Part shown: in pieces, positions 1 to 7,569 of the stretch | Numbering within the stretch: the first letter of the stretch is position 1 | Layout: every line of letters begins with the position of its first letter | Assembly (NCBI GenBank): GCA_902782965.1 | Contig: CACZPG010000006.1 | Coordinates: 1-10,138, forward strand | DNA: 10,138 nucleotides | From: an uncultured Lachnospiraceae bacterium | GTDB taxonomy: Bacteria; Bacillota; Clostridia; Lachnospirales; Lachnospiraceae | Direction of reading: 5' to 3' | Position numbers and translations under genes: made by a program | Notes under the pieces: model-generated | The model's input: the letters and a program-made list of their open reading frames with translations, nothing else | Told to the model about the DNA's origin: nothing | Database searches by the model: none

Positions 1-1927
1 ATTTATCTGACTTTTCTTTTTCCTCAGGAATCTTTTCCCACCTGGCAACCAATACCGTATCTTTCAGAAATGTGGAAGGCTCACCACCCTTTATTTCTTC
101 GTTCCCCAGAAACCATCCCTTGAATATATATCCCGACCTTTCAGGAACAGGAAGTATTTCCGTAATTTCATTGAAGGTCACATCATATTCTGTCCTGCTG
201 GTTTTTCCACCATTTGCATCAAGCGTAAGTTTATAGACCGCCGGTTCAAATCTTGCTTCAACCGTCTCTATTCCCATACCATTCTTCCCGCCAACAGAAG
301 TGATTCTATCTTCGCCTGTATAATACCCAAGAAATCTATATGCTTTACTCAGATCAGATGCACTCATGTTTTCATGCAATGAATCTCCTTCTATAATATT
401 TCTAACAGGCAGACTCTTAGCAGTTTCAACACTATATTCTATTTGATTTTTTGAGAGTTTGATATTATTTAAGTTCGAGATAATATCGACGTGGTATTTA
501 ATAGGTGTAAATCCGGCATAAAGCTTTATCCCCGATGAATCCTCTTTTATTATCCCGGCAGTTACTGTTTCAACTTTATTCTTAAAAGACGTATCTTTAT
601 ACCATCCCGTAAAATCATAATAATCAACCTTTAATTCCTGAAGTTTTATATCTTTTCCAATCTGCCATACTGTATTATCAGGCATTTTCAGATCAGCCTC
701 CGTTATATTACTATTGGTCTGCTTATATTCGACACTATACTTTTTTGCAGTATATACTGCCTTTAACACAAGCTCATTATTCTTCAGTTCAGATTCTGTC
801 AGAAGAGGATAAATTATGTCTTCAACCATATGCTGTCTGCCGTTTTCCAGATAGGACCAGCCTTCGAATTTGTAATACTCTGCAGATGGCTCGTTAAGAT
901 CCGCCACGAAAAACGACTTAAGATTACTGATTGTATTTCCGTTTGATTCTTTATTTATCTCTTTACCATTTCCAATGTTATCCTCTAACACAAGCTTATA
1001 GCTGGATATATATCTCTTATATGAAGTATCATAGAAGTAATTACATAGAAAAATAGTTGTATTAGAGGAAATAACAAAGCTTCCACTTATATCAGGATTT
1101 TCCTTAACACGATCGGCAACCCTGGAATCAACATATACGTAACGATCGGAACTCTGATTCGTTATTTTAATTATTCCCGTACTGCTCAGTTTCCCTTTTA
1201 TAGTCAGAGTCCCGGGATTCTGAAGTTCATAATTCGCATGAGATGGAACATATCCACCTGTTGAAACAGATGCATCCTCGCTGTTTATTACTATCGTCCC
1301 CATATTTGTGCTCATAAAATATAATGCTGACAAATCAATCTTATTGGCTGTCGATAACGCAGGCTTAATCAAACTTCCGAAAAATCTTCCTGTCAGGAAA
1401 CTACCCAGATACTTGTCATTTAAATCTGCACATCTGTAATCTGATATACTGTCTCCATAGAAGGAATCATAACCTATTCCTATCTCTTTTATCTGATATT
1501 CTGTCCAGCCAAGTTCTGTTTTCATGTATGACTTTGCTTCTTCCACATCGTCATACTGCTTTGAATTAATAGCAGATATTCCATCAAAAACTGTGACGGA
1601 TTCTTTATATGTCAGCTTCTTATTATTCAGATACTCTGCCAGCTTTTCCATATTTTCATTTACTGCTGAATACCCAAAGCTTGTCCTTCTGAATATGTCG
1701 AGTCCGCCGATAAGCATTTGTCCTTCTCTCGTGTACTTTACAGGAATTGCCAAAACAAGACCATCATTATCAGAAATACAGCCAATATTAAAATATACTT
1801 CCAGTGAATTCACATTACCTGCTGCACTAACTCTATACATTTCATTTATTGGATAATTAATTACCCCAAAGCATACAGCAGATAAAAGTATCACCAGAAA
1901 CATAATAAATGATATCCTTTTATTCAT
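1..1927 (-). CDS. Secreted InlB B-repeat (Flg_new) surface protein, 3' end cut off by the window
   Basis: The frame is open from an ATG at 1927-1925 to the left edge, giving 642 visible residues with no stop. Residues 5-23 form a hydrophobic signal segment after a basic MNKR start. Residues 30-340 match no family I recognise. From about 345 on there are four divergent Listeria-Bacteroides/InlB B-type repeats, marked by FEGW (W357), FTGW (W442), FLGY (Y535) and FKGW (W605). The last copy is textbook: YKLTLDANGG, then a Pro/Gly turn, FKGWF and VLVARWE. In other bacteria such repeats form small beta-grasp-like domains in surface adhesins. The start overlaps the stop of the gene upstream by 8 bases (ATGAATAA) and has a GGAAAGGA Shine-Dalgarno 7 bases before it, so translation is probably coupled. 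The last visible residues are Lys/Glu-rich (EEKEKSDK), perhaps the start of a linker to a missing anchor. The adhesin role is inferred. Confidence 0.85.
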   Translation of the reverse strand, partial: MNKRISFIMFLVILLSAVCFGVINYPINEMYRVSAAGNVNSLEVYFNIGCISDNDGLVLAIPVKYTREGQMLIGGLDIFRRTSFGYSAVNENMEKLAEYLNNKKLTYKESVTVFDGISAINSKQYDDVEEAKSYMKTELGWTEYQIKEIGIGYDSFYGDSISDYRCADLNDKYLGSFLTGRFFGSLIKPALSTANKIDLSALYFMSTNMGTIVINSEDASVSTGGYVPSHANYELQNPGTLTIKGKLSSTGIIKITNQSSDRYVYVDSRVADRVKENPDISGSFVISSNTTIFLCNYFYDTSYKRYISSYKLVLEDNIGNGKEINKESNGNTISNLKSFFVADLNEPSAEYYKFEGWSYLENGRQHMVEDIIYPLLTESELKNNELVLKAVYTAKKYSVEYKQTNSNITEADLKMPDNTVWQIGKDIKLQELKVDYYDFTGWYKDTSFKNKVETVTAGIIKEDSSGIKLYAGFTPIKYHVDIISNLNNIKLSKNQIEYSVETAKSLPVRNIIEGDSLHENMSASDLSKAYRFLGYYTGEDRITSVGGKNGMGIETVEARFEPAVYKLTLDANGGKTSRTEYDVTFNEITEILPVPERSGYIFKGWFLGNEEIKGGEPSTFLKDTVLVARWEKIPEEKEKSDK

Positions 1928-4900
1928 TCTTGTATCCTTTCCTCTTTCTATACAAAATGCAGATTGCCGAGCCTAATGAAATTATCATTACAAGAATCAG
2001 AAGAACCAGATTAACTGTGTCTCCGGTCTTGGGATTATGTGTGACTTCTGCCTTCCTGCTCGTAGCAGATTTTTTGATACTTTTCTTTTTGTTCTTTTCA
2101 GTAATTGTCTCCTTGTTTTTTTCAGTAGTTTTTTCTGTCGTTGCTTCTGTCGTTACTTCTGTCGTTGCTTCCGTAGTTATCTTTGGAGAAATATAAACTG
2201 TCTGCTTATCATTGTTTATATCACTGTGATCAACAAGAAGATTTCCCTGGGCATTATATAATTTCTCGAAGACAACTATCGACGAAATCTTCTCCTCCTT
2301 CATATCAAAGATAAACTCAACATCAACAGTTCCGGCAGTTGAATCCGGAACAAAACTTTTCTCACTTGTCACAGGATTACCCTCTATCATTACCGCATCA
2401 CCGGTCAGCCTGTTATATAGCTTTCCTTCTATTTTATAAGTTTTTCCGGCAGTCAGATTCATATATTCAACCGTATCAATAATGGTTACTTTTCCATCAA
2501 CTACTATATTTTGAGAATCTGAACCCCTCTCATGTGCCGTTGTTCCGATATCAGCAACATGAAGAGTCTGACCTTCATCATTAATGTCTGCATGTTCTAC
2601 AGGGAATATCTCCTCCAGTGGATACTCTTCATATTGCTTAATATTATCCGTATCTTTTCCCAGATACAGGGTTTCAAATACCACTATAGATTTCCCCGGA
2701 AGATCACTTACCTTTATCCCCTCAAAAGTAACTTCAACCTCGCCGTTTTTCTCGAATTTGCTTTTCTGATAACCTGTTTCTGTATGAAACTCTTTTCTTA
2801 CAGTCACCGGCTCTCCGTTAATCCTGTATTCTTCACGACCTCCGTCTTCATCCCGGATCATAAGTTTACCTACCAAGGTATAATCCGTATCCGCTCTGAG
2901 ATACTTATAGCTTACCTTATCGATGATTGTTACTTCACCATCAACCGGAATCTCGTCCAGTTCACTATCTTTAATATGTGCTGTTGTACCTATACACGGT
3001 TTGGGAACATTAGATATATATTCCTCTGAAGCAGAAGGATCATAAGCATCATATATTTTCTCTTCTTCTATATTAATCTCTATAGGCGGTTCCAGCTGCT
3101 TGCCCTTATTCGCATCACATCTGAGTTCCGTTACCATATATTTTCCGAATGGAAGAGCTCCCTTTCCCTCTTCCCGGGTTGTAACGTAATCATCTTTCGA
3201 ACCATTCATCCACATTCCTGAGGTTGATGCATTTCCATTTTCATCTGTAGTAATAATTAATGTTTCGTCCGTTGCAATATTCCTTATTTCAAATTCCACT
3301 CCTGACATAGGAGCATCACCCTCATATTCATGCTTGGAAAGCTTTATATCTCCTCTGATACACTCCTCTTTTACTGTAATATTTCCATCAAAATCCATCT
3401 GGTCCTCAAGCTTTATCTGACAAACTTCTCCGGACTGTATCATTCCCTCATAAATGATTCCTTCTTTTTTATATCCCTTCGGCGAATCTGTTTCTTCAAT
3501 TGTTATATATCCATAAGGAAGGATAACATTTCCATTTTCATCTCTCGGAATATCAGAGCTCTCATACTTGTTGGAAAGATAGCCCTCATCCAGATATGCA
3601 TGATAATTTCCATCTTCGCCTTGTTTTGTTTCTATGTACCAGGTCTTTTGAGGAGACTGCATTGATCCTGCCAGTTCATTTTCAGTTACACCGTAATAAT
3701 TGATTCTGAAAACAGCTCCGGACAATTCCCCTTCTCCCAAAGGAGAAGAAACACCAGAATATTTATCTACCTTATTTATGTTCAGGCTTAATTCAACCGT
3801 TCCCGCTTCTTCTATAGAAAGTACCACAGGTCTTGCTGAACCTGTTCCATATACTCCTGCTTCTGTCTTGTCCAGACTATCATAATCAGCACACTGTTCA
3901 CCGGACAGAAGGCCATATCCCAGATAGTATTCAAATGCACTTCGATACGAACCTATTCCATGTTTTGCTGCATAATATCTAATGTCAAAATAAGCACTCG
4001 CTCTTCTTCCCTCTTCCAGACCATAATAAGCAAAATGTTCCAGCAGCTGCTGATCATTAAATCCCTGAAGATCGGGATTAGCCTGTCTGTAATAAACAGG
4101 ATCATAAATTGCACTATAATCTACTCCGTTACATATATAGCTTCCCTGTATACCTGCGGCTACACTGACTTTATAAGTATTGGTATCCAGTTGGTAATTC
4201 CTTCCGGGAGTAGTTTCCTTTATCCTATATGTTCCCGACAATAATCCGGATATCATTCCGTATCCATTCTTATCCGTGTTGATCTTTCCAACTTCATTTC
4301 CATTGGAATTATAAACTGTATAAACCGCTTCAAGACTGTAATTAGAATTATTGATAAGCCCTGAAACCGATGGCTTTTTGATAAGCTGTATACCACCTGT
4401 AAAGAAAACCTCAGGAATCTCTTCAGAAACAAAGGTTCCATTCGGATTTTCCCCGGATAGAGTAATAGCCTTTTTTGAATTAATACTACATTCACTATCC
4501 AGCTTATAGCCTAAAGAGCTTTTGGTTTCCCAGGCATAGTAAGTTCCCATTTTCAGTCCTGTAATATCAGTCATCCCCGTCATATTACCTGACGCATCCA
4601 ATAAATGTGCTACTCCGGCAGCATCGGTTTCAAGGTAATAATTCTCTGATCCATCTTCATTAGACACAGTATATTTAGCTCCCTGAAGAGAGTATCTGGT
4701 CGAATCCTGAGTATATAGACCGTATCCCGGTTTTGTTACCTTGGTCAGTCTTGCTGAAGCAGTGTTAGGCGTAGGGGTAGGTGTGGGAGTTGGCGTAGGT
4801 GGTTTAGTAGGCGTCGGAGTGGGTGTTGGAGGAGGATTATCCTTAACTCTGTAAATATAGAAATAATATCCTGCAGATACATTTGCGTCGTATGCCCCAT

Positions 4901-5756
4901 ACTGATTGTAATTATCAAAAGTATTCATACGTATTTTTCCGCCGGCTCCCTGACTGTAAATGTATCCATAATAGGTAATCAGATTTGTATGAGTCCACTC
5001 CCAGTTGCCACTGGAATTCTTTTTCTTCAACAGCATAATGTCGCCGGATCGGGTTTTCGTTATAATATCCGCAAAATTACCCACATACCCATCAGCAATA
5101 AAGGTGAACTTTTTGGAATTAATCATTTCTGTATACAAAGTGGCAACGCTTTCTGTCACTGCAACCTTTTTTCCGTCCGGATATGTATTATTAATTACTC
5201 TGGAAACCAGTCCCGCACACCAGACCCCACCGGCATTGGGAGCATTCTGAGTAGTGTTATATACGCCATCAGTAACACCAAAAGTAGTTTTTATATATTC
5301 CTTGGCTTTAGGCCACCATTCTTCACTGTTTTTCATCGGATGTTTATCACCTACAGGTTTAAAGCTCTCACCACCTGCATTTGACTTTGTTTTTGAAGGT
5401 GCCTTATCAGGAATATCATCTTCTATTTCAATTACCGATGCAGCTCCTGCATTCCCTGATTTCTTTGAGGAGGGCTTATTAGTAGGATAAACCGCCTCCG
5501 TTGTTTCAGTATTCTCTAAATCACTCTGTTCTGAAGCTGATGGTTCAGAAGTCGAATCCTCTGAAGTCGAATCTTCTGAAGTCTTATTTTCACAAGGTTC
5601 CGGAAGAACAGTGTCCTCTATTATCACTGCATCTCCGGGACTTGCCGATCCTTCTGCATTAGTCATCTGAGACATATAGTCGGCATCGAATATAAGATTA
5701 CATATTAATATCAGAGCCGTAATGGCAATGATTATTAGTTTATATCTGTCTTTCAA
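1920..5756 (-). CDS. VaFE/SpaA repeat surface protein with NlpC/P60-like domain and NPKTG cell-wall anchor
   Basis: This 1278-residue protein is probably exported and wall-anchored. In order: signal/TM segment (5-24); Ser/Glu/Thr-rich linker (56-90); NlpC/P60-like cysteine peptidase region (about 140-305) with VWCAGLV (C180), SGDIMLL and WTHTNLI (H256); Pro-Thr stalk (308-330); two Cna-B/SpaA domains (334-421, 455-541) ending in ETKSSLGY- and KETTPG-type Glu motifs; a YDPVYY...PDL...EGR module (546-620); two more SpaA-like domains (655-786, 802-905); two VaFE T-Q ester domains (922-1067, 1070-1189) with IGTTA, VVFE and GQT/KQT; a TTE-rich linker (1193-1240); NPKTG (1241-1245), TM (1248-1268) and a basic RKRK tail. 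The start is TTG with a perfect AAGGAGG 7 bases upstream. A TAA lies in frame just before it and no in-frame ATG occurs until residue 28. Known for the families: SpaA and VaFE domains form internal isopeptide or ester crosslinks. Inferred: an adhesive stalk with a wall-remodelling head. No sortase gene is visible here. Confidence 0.92.
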   Translation of the reverse strand: MKDRYKLIIIAITALILICNLIFDADYMSQMTNAEGSASPGDAVIIEDTVLPEPCENKTSEDSTSEDSTSEPSASEQSDLENTETTEAVYPTNKPSSKKSGNAGAASVIEIEDDIPDKAPSKTKSNAGGESFKPVGDKHPMKNSEEWWPKAKEYIKTTFGVTDGVYNTTQNAPNAGGVWCAGLVSRVINNTYPDGKKVAVTESVATLYTEMINSKKFTFIADGYVGNFADIITKTRSGDIMLLKKKNSSGNWEWTHTNLITYYGYIYSQGAGGKIRMNTFDNYNQYGAYDANVSAGYYFYIYRVKDNPPPTPTPTPTKPPTPTPTPTPTPNTASARLTKVTKPGYGLYTQDSTRYSLQGAKYTVSNEDGSENYYLETDAAGVAHLLDASGNMTGMTDITGLKMGTYYAWETKSSLGYKLDSECSINSKKAITLSGENPNGTFVSEEIPEVFFTGGIQLIKKPSVSGLINNSNYSLEAVYTVYNSNGNEVGKINTDKNGYGMISGLLSGTYRIKETTPGRNYQLDTNTYKVSVAAGIQGSYICNGVDYSAIYDPVYYRQANPDLQGFNDQQLLEHFAYYGLEEGRRASAYFDIRYYAAKHGIGSYRSAFEYYLGYGLLSGEQCADYDSLDKTEAGVYGTGSARPVVLSIEEAGTVELSLNINKVDKYSGVSSPLGEGELSGAVFRINYYGVTENELAGSMQSPQKTWYIETKQGEDGNYHAYLDEGYLSNKYESSDIPRDENGNVILPYGYITIEETDSPKGYKKEGIIYEGMIQSGEVCQIKLEDQMDFDGNITVKEECIRGDIKLSKHEYEGDAPMSGVEFEIRNIATDETLIITTDENGNASTSGMWMNGSKDDYVTTREEGKGALPFGKYMVTELRCDANKGKQLEPPIEINIEEEKIYDAYDPSASEEYISNVPKPCIGTTAHIKDSELDEIPVDGEVTIIDKVSYKYLRADTDYTLVGKLMIRDEDGGREEYRINGEPVTVRKEFHTETGYQKSKFEKNGEVEVTFEGIKVSDLPGKSIVVFETLYLGKDTDNIKQYEEYPLEEIFPVEHADINDEGQTLHVADIGTTAHERGSDSQNIVVDGKVTIIDTVEYMNLTAGKTYKIEGKLYNRLTGDAVMIEGNPVTSEKSFVPDSTAGTVDVEFIFDMKEEKISSIVVFEKLYNAQGNLLVDHSDINNDKQTVYISPKITTEATTEVTTEATTEKTTEKNKETITEKNKKKSIKKSATSRKAEVTHNPKTGDTVNLVLLILVMIISLGSAICILYRKRKGYKNE
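2112..2180 (-). repeat. Thr-Thr-Glu wall-spanning linker repeat
   Basis: Near-exact 15-base units (ACAGAAGYAACG type) encode TTEAT/TTEVT repeats (about residues 1193-1215), followed by a Lys-rich stretch before the NPKTG anchor. Low-complexity Thr/Lys linkers next to sorting signals usually span the cell wall. Confidence 0.8.
4767..4835 (-). repeat. Pro-Thr stalk-coding short repeat in the VaFE surface protein
   Basis: An imperfect 6-base repeat (CCNACN units) encodes a run of Pro-Thr dipeptides (residues 308-330) between the NlpC/P60-like domain and the first Cna-B domain. It works as an extended linker and is a likely site of length variation between strains. Confidence 0.85.
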
Positions 5757-5763
5757 GCTTTAT

Positions 5764-5770
5764 CCTCCTT
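5764..5770 (-). promoter_or_regulatory. Shine-Dalgarno that fixes the TTG start of the VaFE surface protein
   Basis: AAGGAGG lies 7 bases before TTG (5756-5754) and overlaps the TAA stop of the FHA gene. An in-frame TAA two codons upstream of the TTG excludes any longer start, and the signal peptide begins immediately after it. This makes TTG the real start with high probability. Confidence 0.85.
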
Positions 5771-7181
5771 ACAAACATTCATAACTGACATTTGCTATGC
5801 TTACCAGATCACCGGGATTCAATACCCTGACCTCTCCTTCAGATATTCTGTCTTCATTAATATAGGTTCCATTTGTCGAACCCATATCCGTCAAGGTTAC
5901 TATTTCTCCATGCTTATCAAGAATTGCATGTAGTCTGCTTACAGATGGTTCATCCAGGACAAAATCACATTCGCTATCCAGTCTTCCCAGTTTAGTTTCT
6001 CCTTCAATCAGATAAATCTGATCCAGCCCTGAATCCTTAGACCTCGGAACAAGTCTTGACACAATGTCGCTTCCTGCAGGTGTGAGAACCGTCGTTCCGG
6101 GAGCCCGCTCCTGCTTCAGGTACATATTTGAATAATTCTCCCCGTTTCTCTGTTCCTCTTCCTTCATATCCGTTTCAACAGAAATATCCGGTTTCAATTC
6201 ATGCATTTCATATTCGTTTTTGCTGATACTTTGCATACTCATATCTATTTCTAAATCATTTTTCTTATGAATAATGTCAGCGACTGTATATACTGTCACT
6301 GAAATAAAAACCAGAACACTGAAACGAAGCGAACTGACTCCGAAAAATATCAGCATAACCAGCATTACTACGATGGCCGCTGCATATATCAGAAAGTACA
6401 TGGTTTTATCAATTTTATTGTCAGATAGATGCTCTATATTTTTATTGTTTTTATCTTCCCTGTATATTTCATATCTTTTAGGTCCGGGGGTATTATTCCT
6501 ATTATTTGAAGTCATGTATGATTTCTGATCAATCGAGGTATCTGAAGAATCCGGATATAGATTGTATTTGTTACCTTGATTTCCTTGGTTTTCCAAATGC
6601 TCAGACATTTTATTGCTGTATTTATCCTGTGTGTAACCCCTGAAATCACGGCCTGTCACCAGTCGGCTGAGCATATCAGGGGTGAAATTATCATTCAGGA
6701 ATCTGCTATACATATCGTATAGATACATAACCCCTTCTGAATCCTTGTGGTCATATACCCTCATAATGTCCTCAAACAGATTCTTAATCTGTTTTCTAAA
6801 TCCTCTGGAATTACCCGGAACATAAATAAAACGATATTCATCAGATTCTTCTGAATAATAAATAGTGTCCATCCCAAGAAGTAAGCCTTCGGGATTTAAC
6901 ATATATTCTTTAATTTCATCAAAGCAATTAACCATATCTCTTAGAAGGTTCTTTACCAGCTTCATATCCGGATAGACCCTTCTGCATCTTGATTCAAGAC
7001 TCTGCAGCCCATCTATTCTGACTAACAGACTTTTGTCCAGATCCACCTCTCTTATTTCAGTGATGGGAATATATCTGAACGAACAATGTATCAGCATTTC
7101 CTCTTCATAATTATCAGGAATAGATACGTCCCTTATTTCCACAAAATTATTGCTCCCCTGATGTTTCTGAAATATCATCAT
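5769..7181 (-). CDS. DUF6382 and FHA domain membrane protein of the Tad operon
   Basis: This 470-residue protein has a DUF6382-like N-terminal region (about 1-178), a polar Asn/Ser/Lys-rich linker (180-258), two closely spaced TM segments (about 261-281 and 285-304), a charged linker, and a C-terminal FHA domain (389-468). The FHA hallmarks are all present: G399-R400, S415-R416-x-H418, and STNGT (435-439). FHA domains bind phosphothreonine peptides. With a TM hairpin, both ends should face the cytoplasm, so the protein could relay Ser/Thr kinase signals to the pilus machinery (inference). A GTTVL segment (362-366) just before the FHA domain is a possible phospho-acceptor. The first of two adjacent ATGs is chosen because AGGAGGT lies 9 bases upstream. 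The gene overlaps the end of the preceding TadE-like gene by 35 bases. Its stop codon overlaps the Shine-Dalgarno of the next gene. Confidence 0.9.
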   Translation of the reverse strand: MMIFQKHQGSNNFVEIRDVSIPDNYEEEMLIHCSFRYIPITEIREVDLDKSLLVRIDGLQSLESRCRRVYPDMKLVKNLLRDMVNCFDEIKEYMLNPEGLLLGMDTIYYSEESDEYRFIYVPGNSRGFRKQIKNLFEDIMRVYDHKDSEGVMYLYDMYSRFLNDNFTPDMLSRLVTGRDFRGYTQDKYSNKMSEHLENQGNQGNKYNLYPDSSDTSIDQKSYMTSNNRNNTPGPKRYEIYREDKNNKNIEHLSDNKIDKTMYFLIYAAAIVVMLVMLIFFGVSSLRFSVLVFISVTVYTVADIIHKKNDLEIDMSMQSISKNEYEMHELKPDISVETDMKEEEQRNGENYSNMYLKQERAPGTTVLTPAGSDIVSRLVPRSKDSGLDQIYLIEGETKLGRLDSECDFVLDEPSVSRLHAILDKHGEIVTLTDMGSTNGTYINEDRISEGEVRVLNPGDLVSIANVSYECL

Positions 7182-7569
7182 ACAGCTGCCACCTCCTAAG
7201 TCTGTCGACTAAAACATCAATCTCGCGGGTGGAATTAATTTCAAATTCTTCCCTATACGACAGTTCACCTTCACAAAGGGCCTTATGATGAGAGTAATCC
7301 GGACTGGTACAGATACTTCCAAACTCAAGACCATCACCATAGGATATTCCTGAGAGATAATTCTGCACACTCCCATCCCTGATAGTGTCCAAAGGAATCG
7401 TATAGAGCGACTCAACCTCCTCAGCATATAAAGATCCCTGTTCGTAAATGATTATTAATCCGGCCAGAATCATCACGACCGCCAATAGTATTACAGGAAC
7501 AATAACGCTGGCCTCTATAGTCAGATAACCGGCATTTTTCCTTTGTTGTCTTTTACTCAATTCTTTCAT
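7147..7569 (-). CDS. TadE-like minor pseudopilin (small)
   Basis: This 140-residue protein has a short basic leader (1-13), then G14-YLTIE-AS with Glu at +5 after the Gly, and a long hydrophobic segment (about 17-42). That is the type IV prepilin/TadE signature and predicts prepilin peptidase cleavage after G14. TadE-family proteins are minor pseudopilins needed for Flp pilus assembly; they sit in the membrane with the C-terminal part outside. The extracytoplasmic part has two cysteines (C87, C99) that could form a disulfide. The start codon directly abuts the stop of the upstream TadE-like gene (TAAATG). Its own Shine-Dalgarno is weak (GGTGA, 4 bases away), so translation probably relies on coupling. 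The 3' end overlaps the FHA gene by 35 bases. TadE versus another TadE/TadG-like minor pilin cannot be settled from sequence. Confidence 0.85.
   Translation of the reverse strand: MKELSKRQQRKNAGYLTIEASVIVPVILLAVVMILAGLIIIYEQGSLYAEEVESLYTIPLDTIRDGSVQNYLSGISYGDGLEFGSICTSPDYSHHKALCEGELSYREEFEINSTREIDVLVDRLRRWQLYDDISETSGEQ
7191..7197 (-). promoter_or_regulatory. Shine-Dalgarno of the FHA gene, inside the upstream tadE-like gene
   Basis: AGGAGGT lies 9 bases before the first ATG (7181-7179) and 12 before the second, so it favours the first. It lies within the last codons of the 140-residue TadE-like gene, so ribosomes can start the FHA gene independently despite the 35-base overlap. Confidence 0.75.

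Noticed and set aside
1857..1927. Lipoprotein signal in the InlB-repeat protein
   Set aside because: C19 follows SAV, so the residue before the Cys is Val. That does not fit a lipobox, where Gly, Ala or Ser is expected. An ordinary signal peptide is more likely.
2112..2180. CRISPR-like short repeats here and at 4767-4835
   Set aside because: The units are 6 or 15 bases, directly adjacent without spacers, in frame, and encode low-complexity linkers.
1909..2196. Plus-strand ORFs over the 3' end of the surface protein with SVV repeats
   Set aside because: The repeated SVVASVV pattern is the antisense reading of the TTE linker repeats. No ribosome site or family match is present.
4989..5384. 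Overlapping plus-strand ORFs opposite the NlpC/P60-like region
   Set aside because: They are antisense shadows of a strong coding frame, with no plausible start signals and no recognisable domain.
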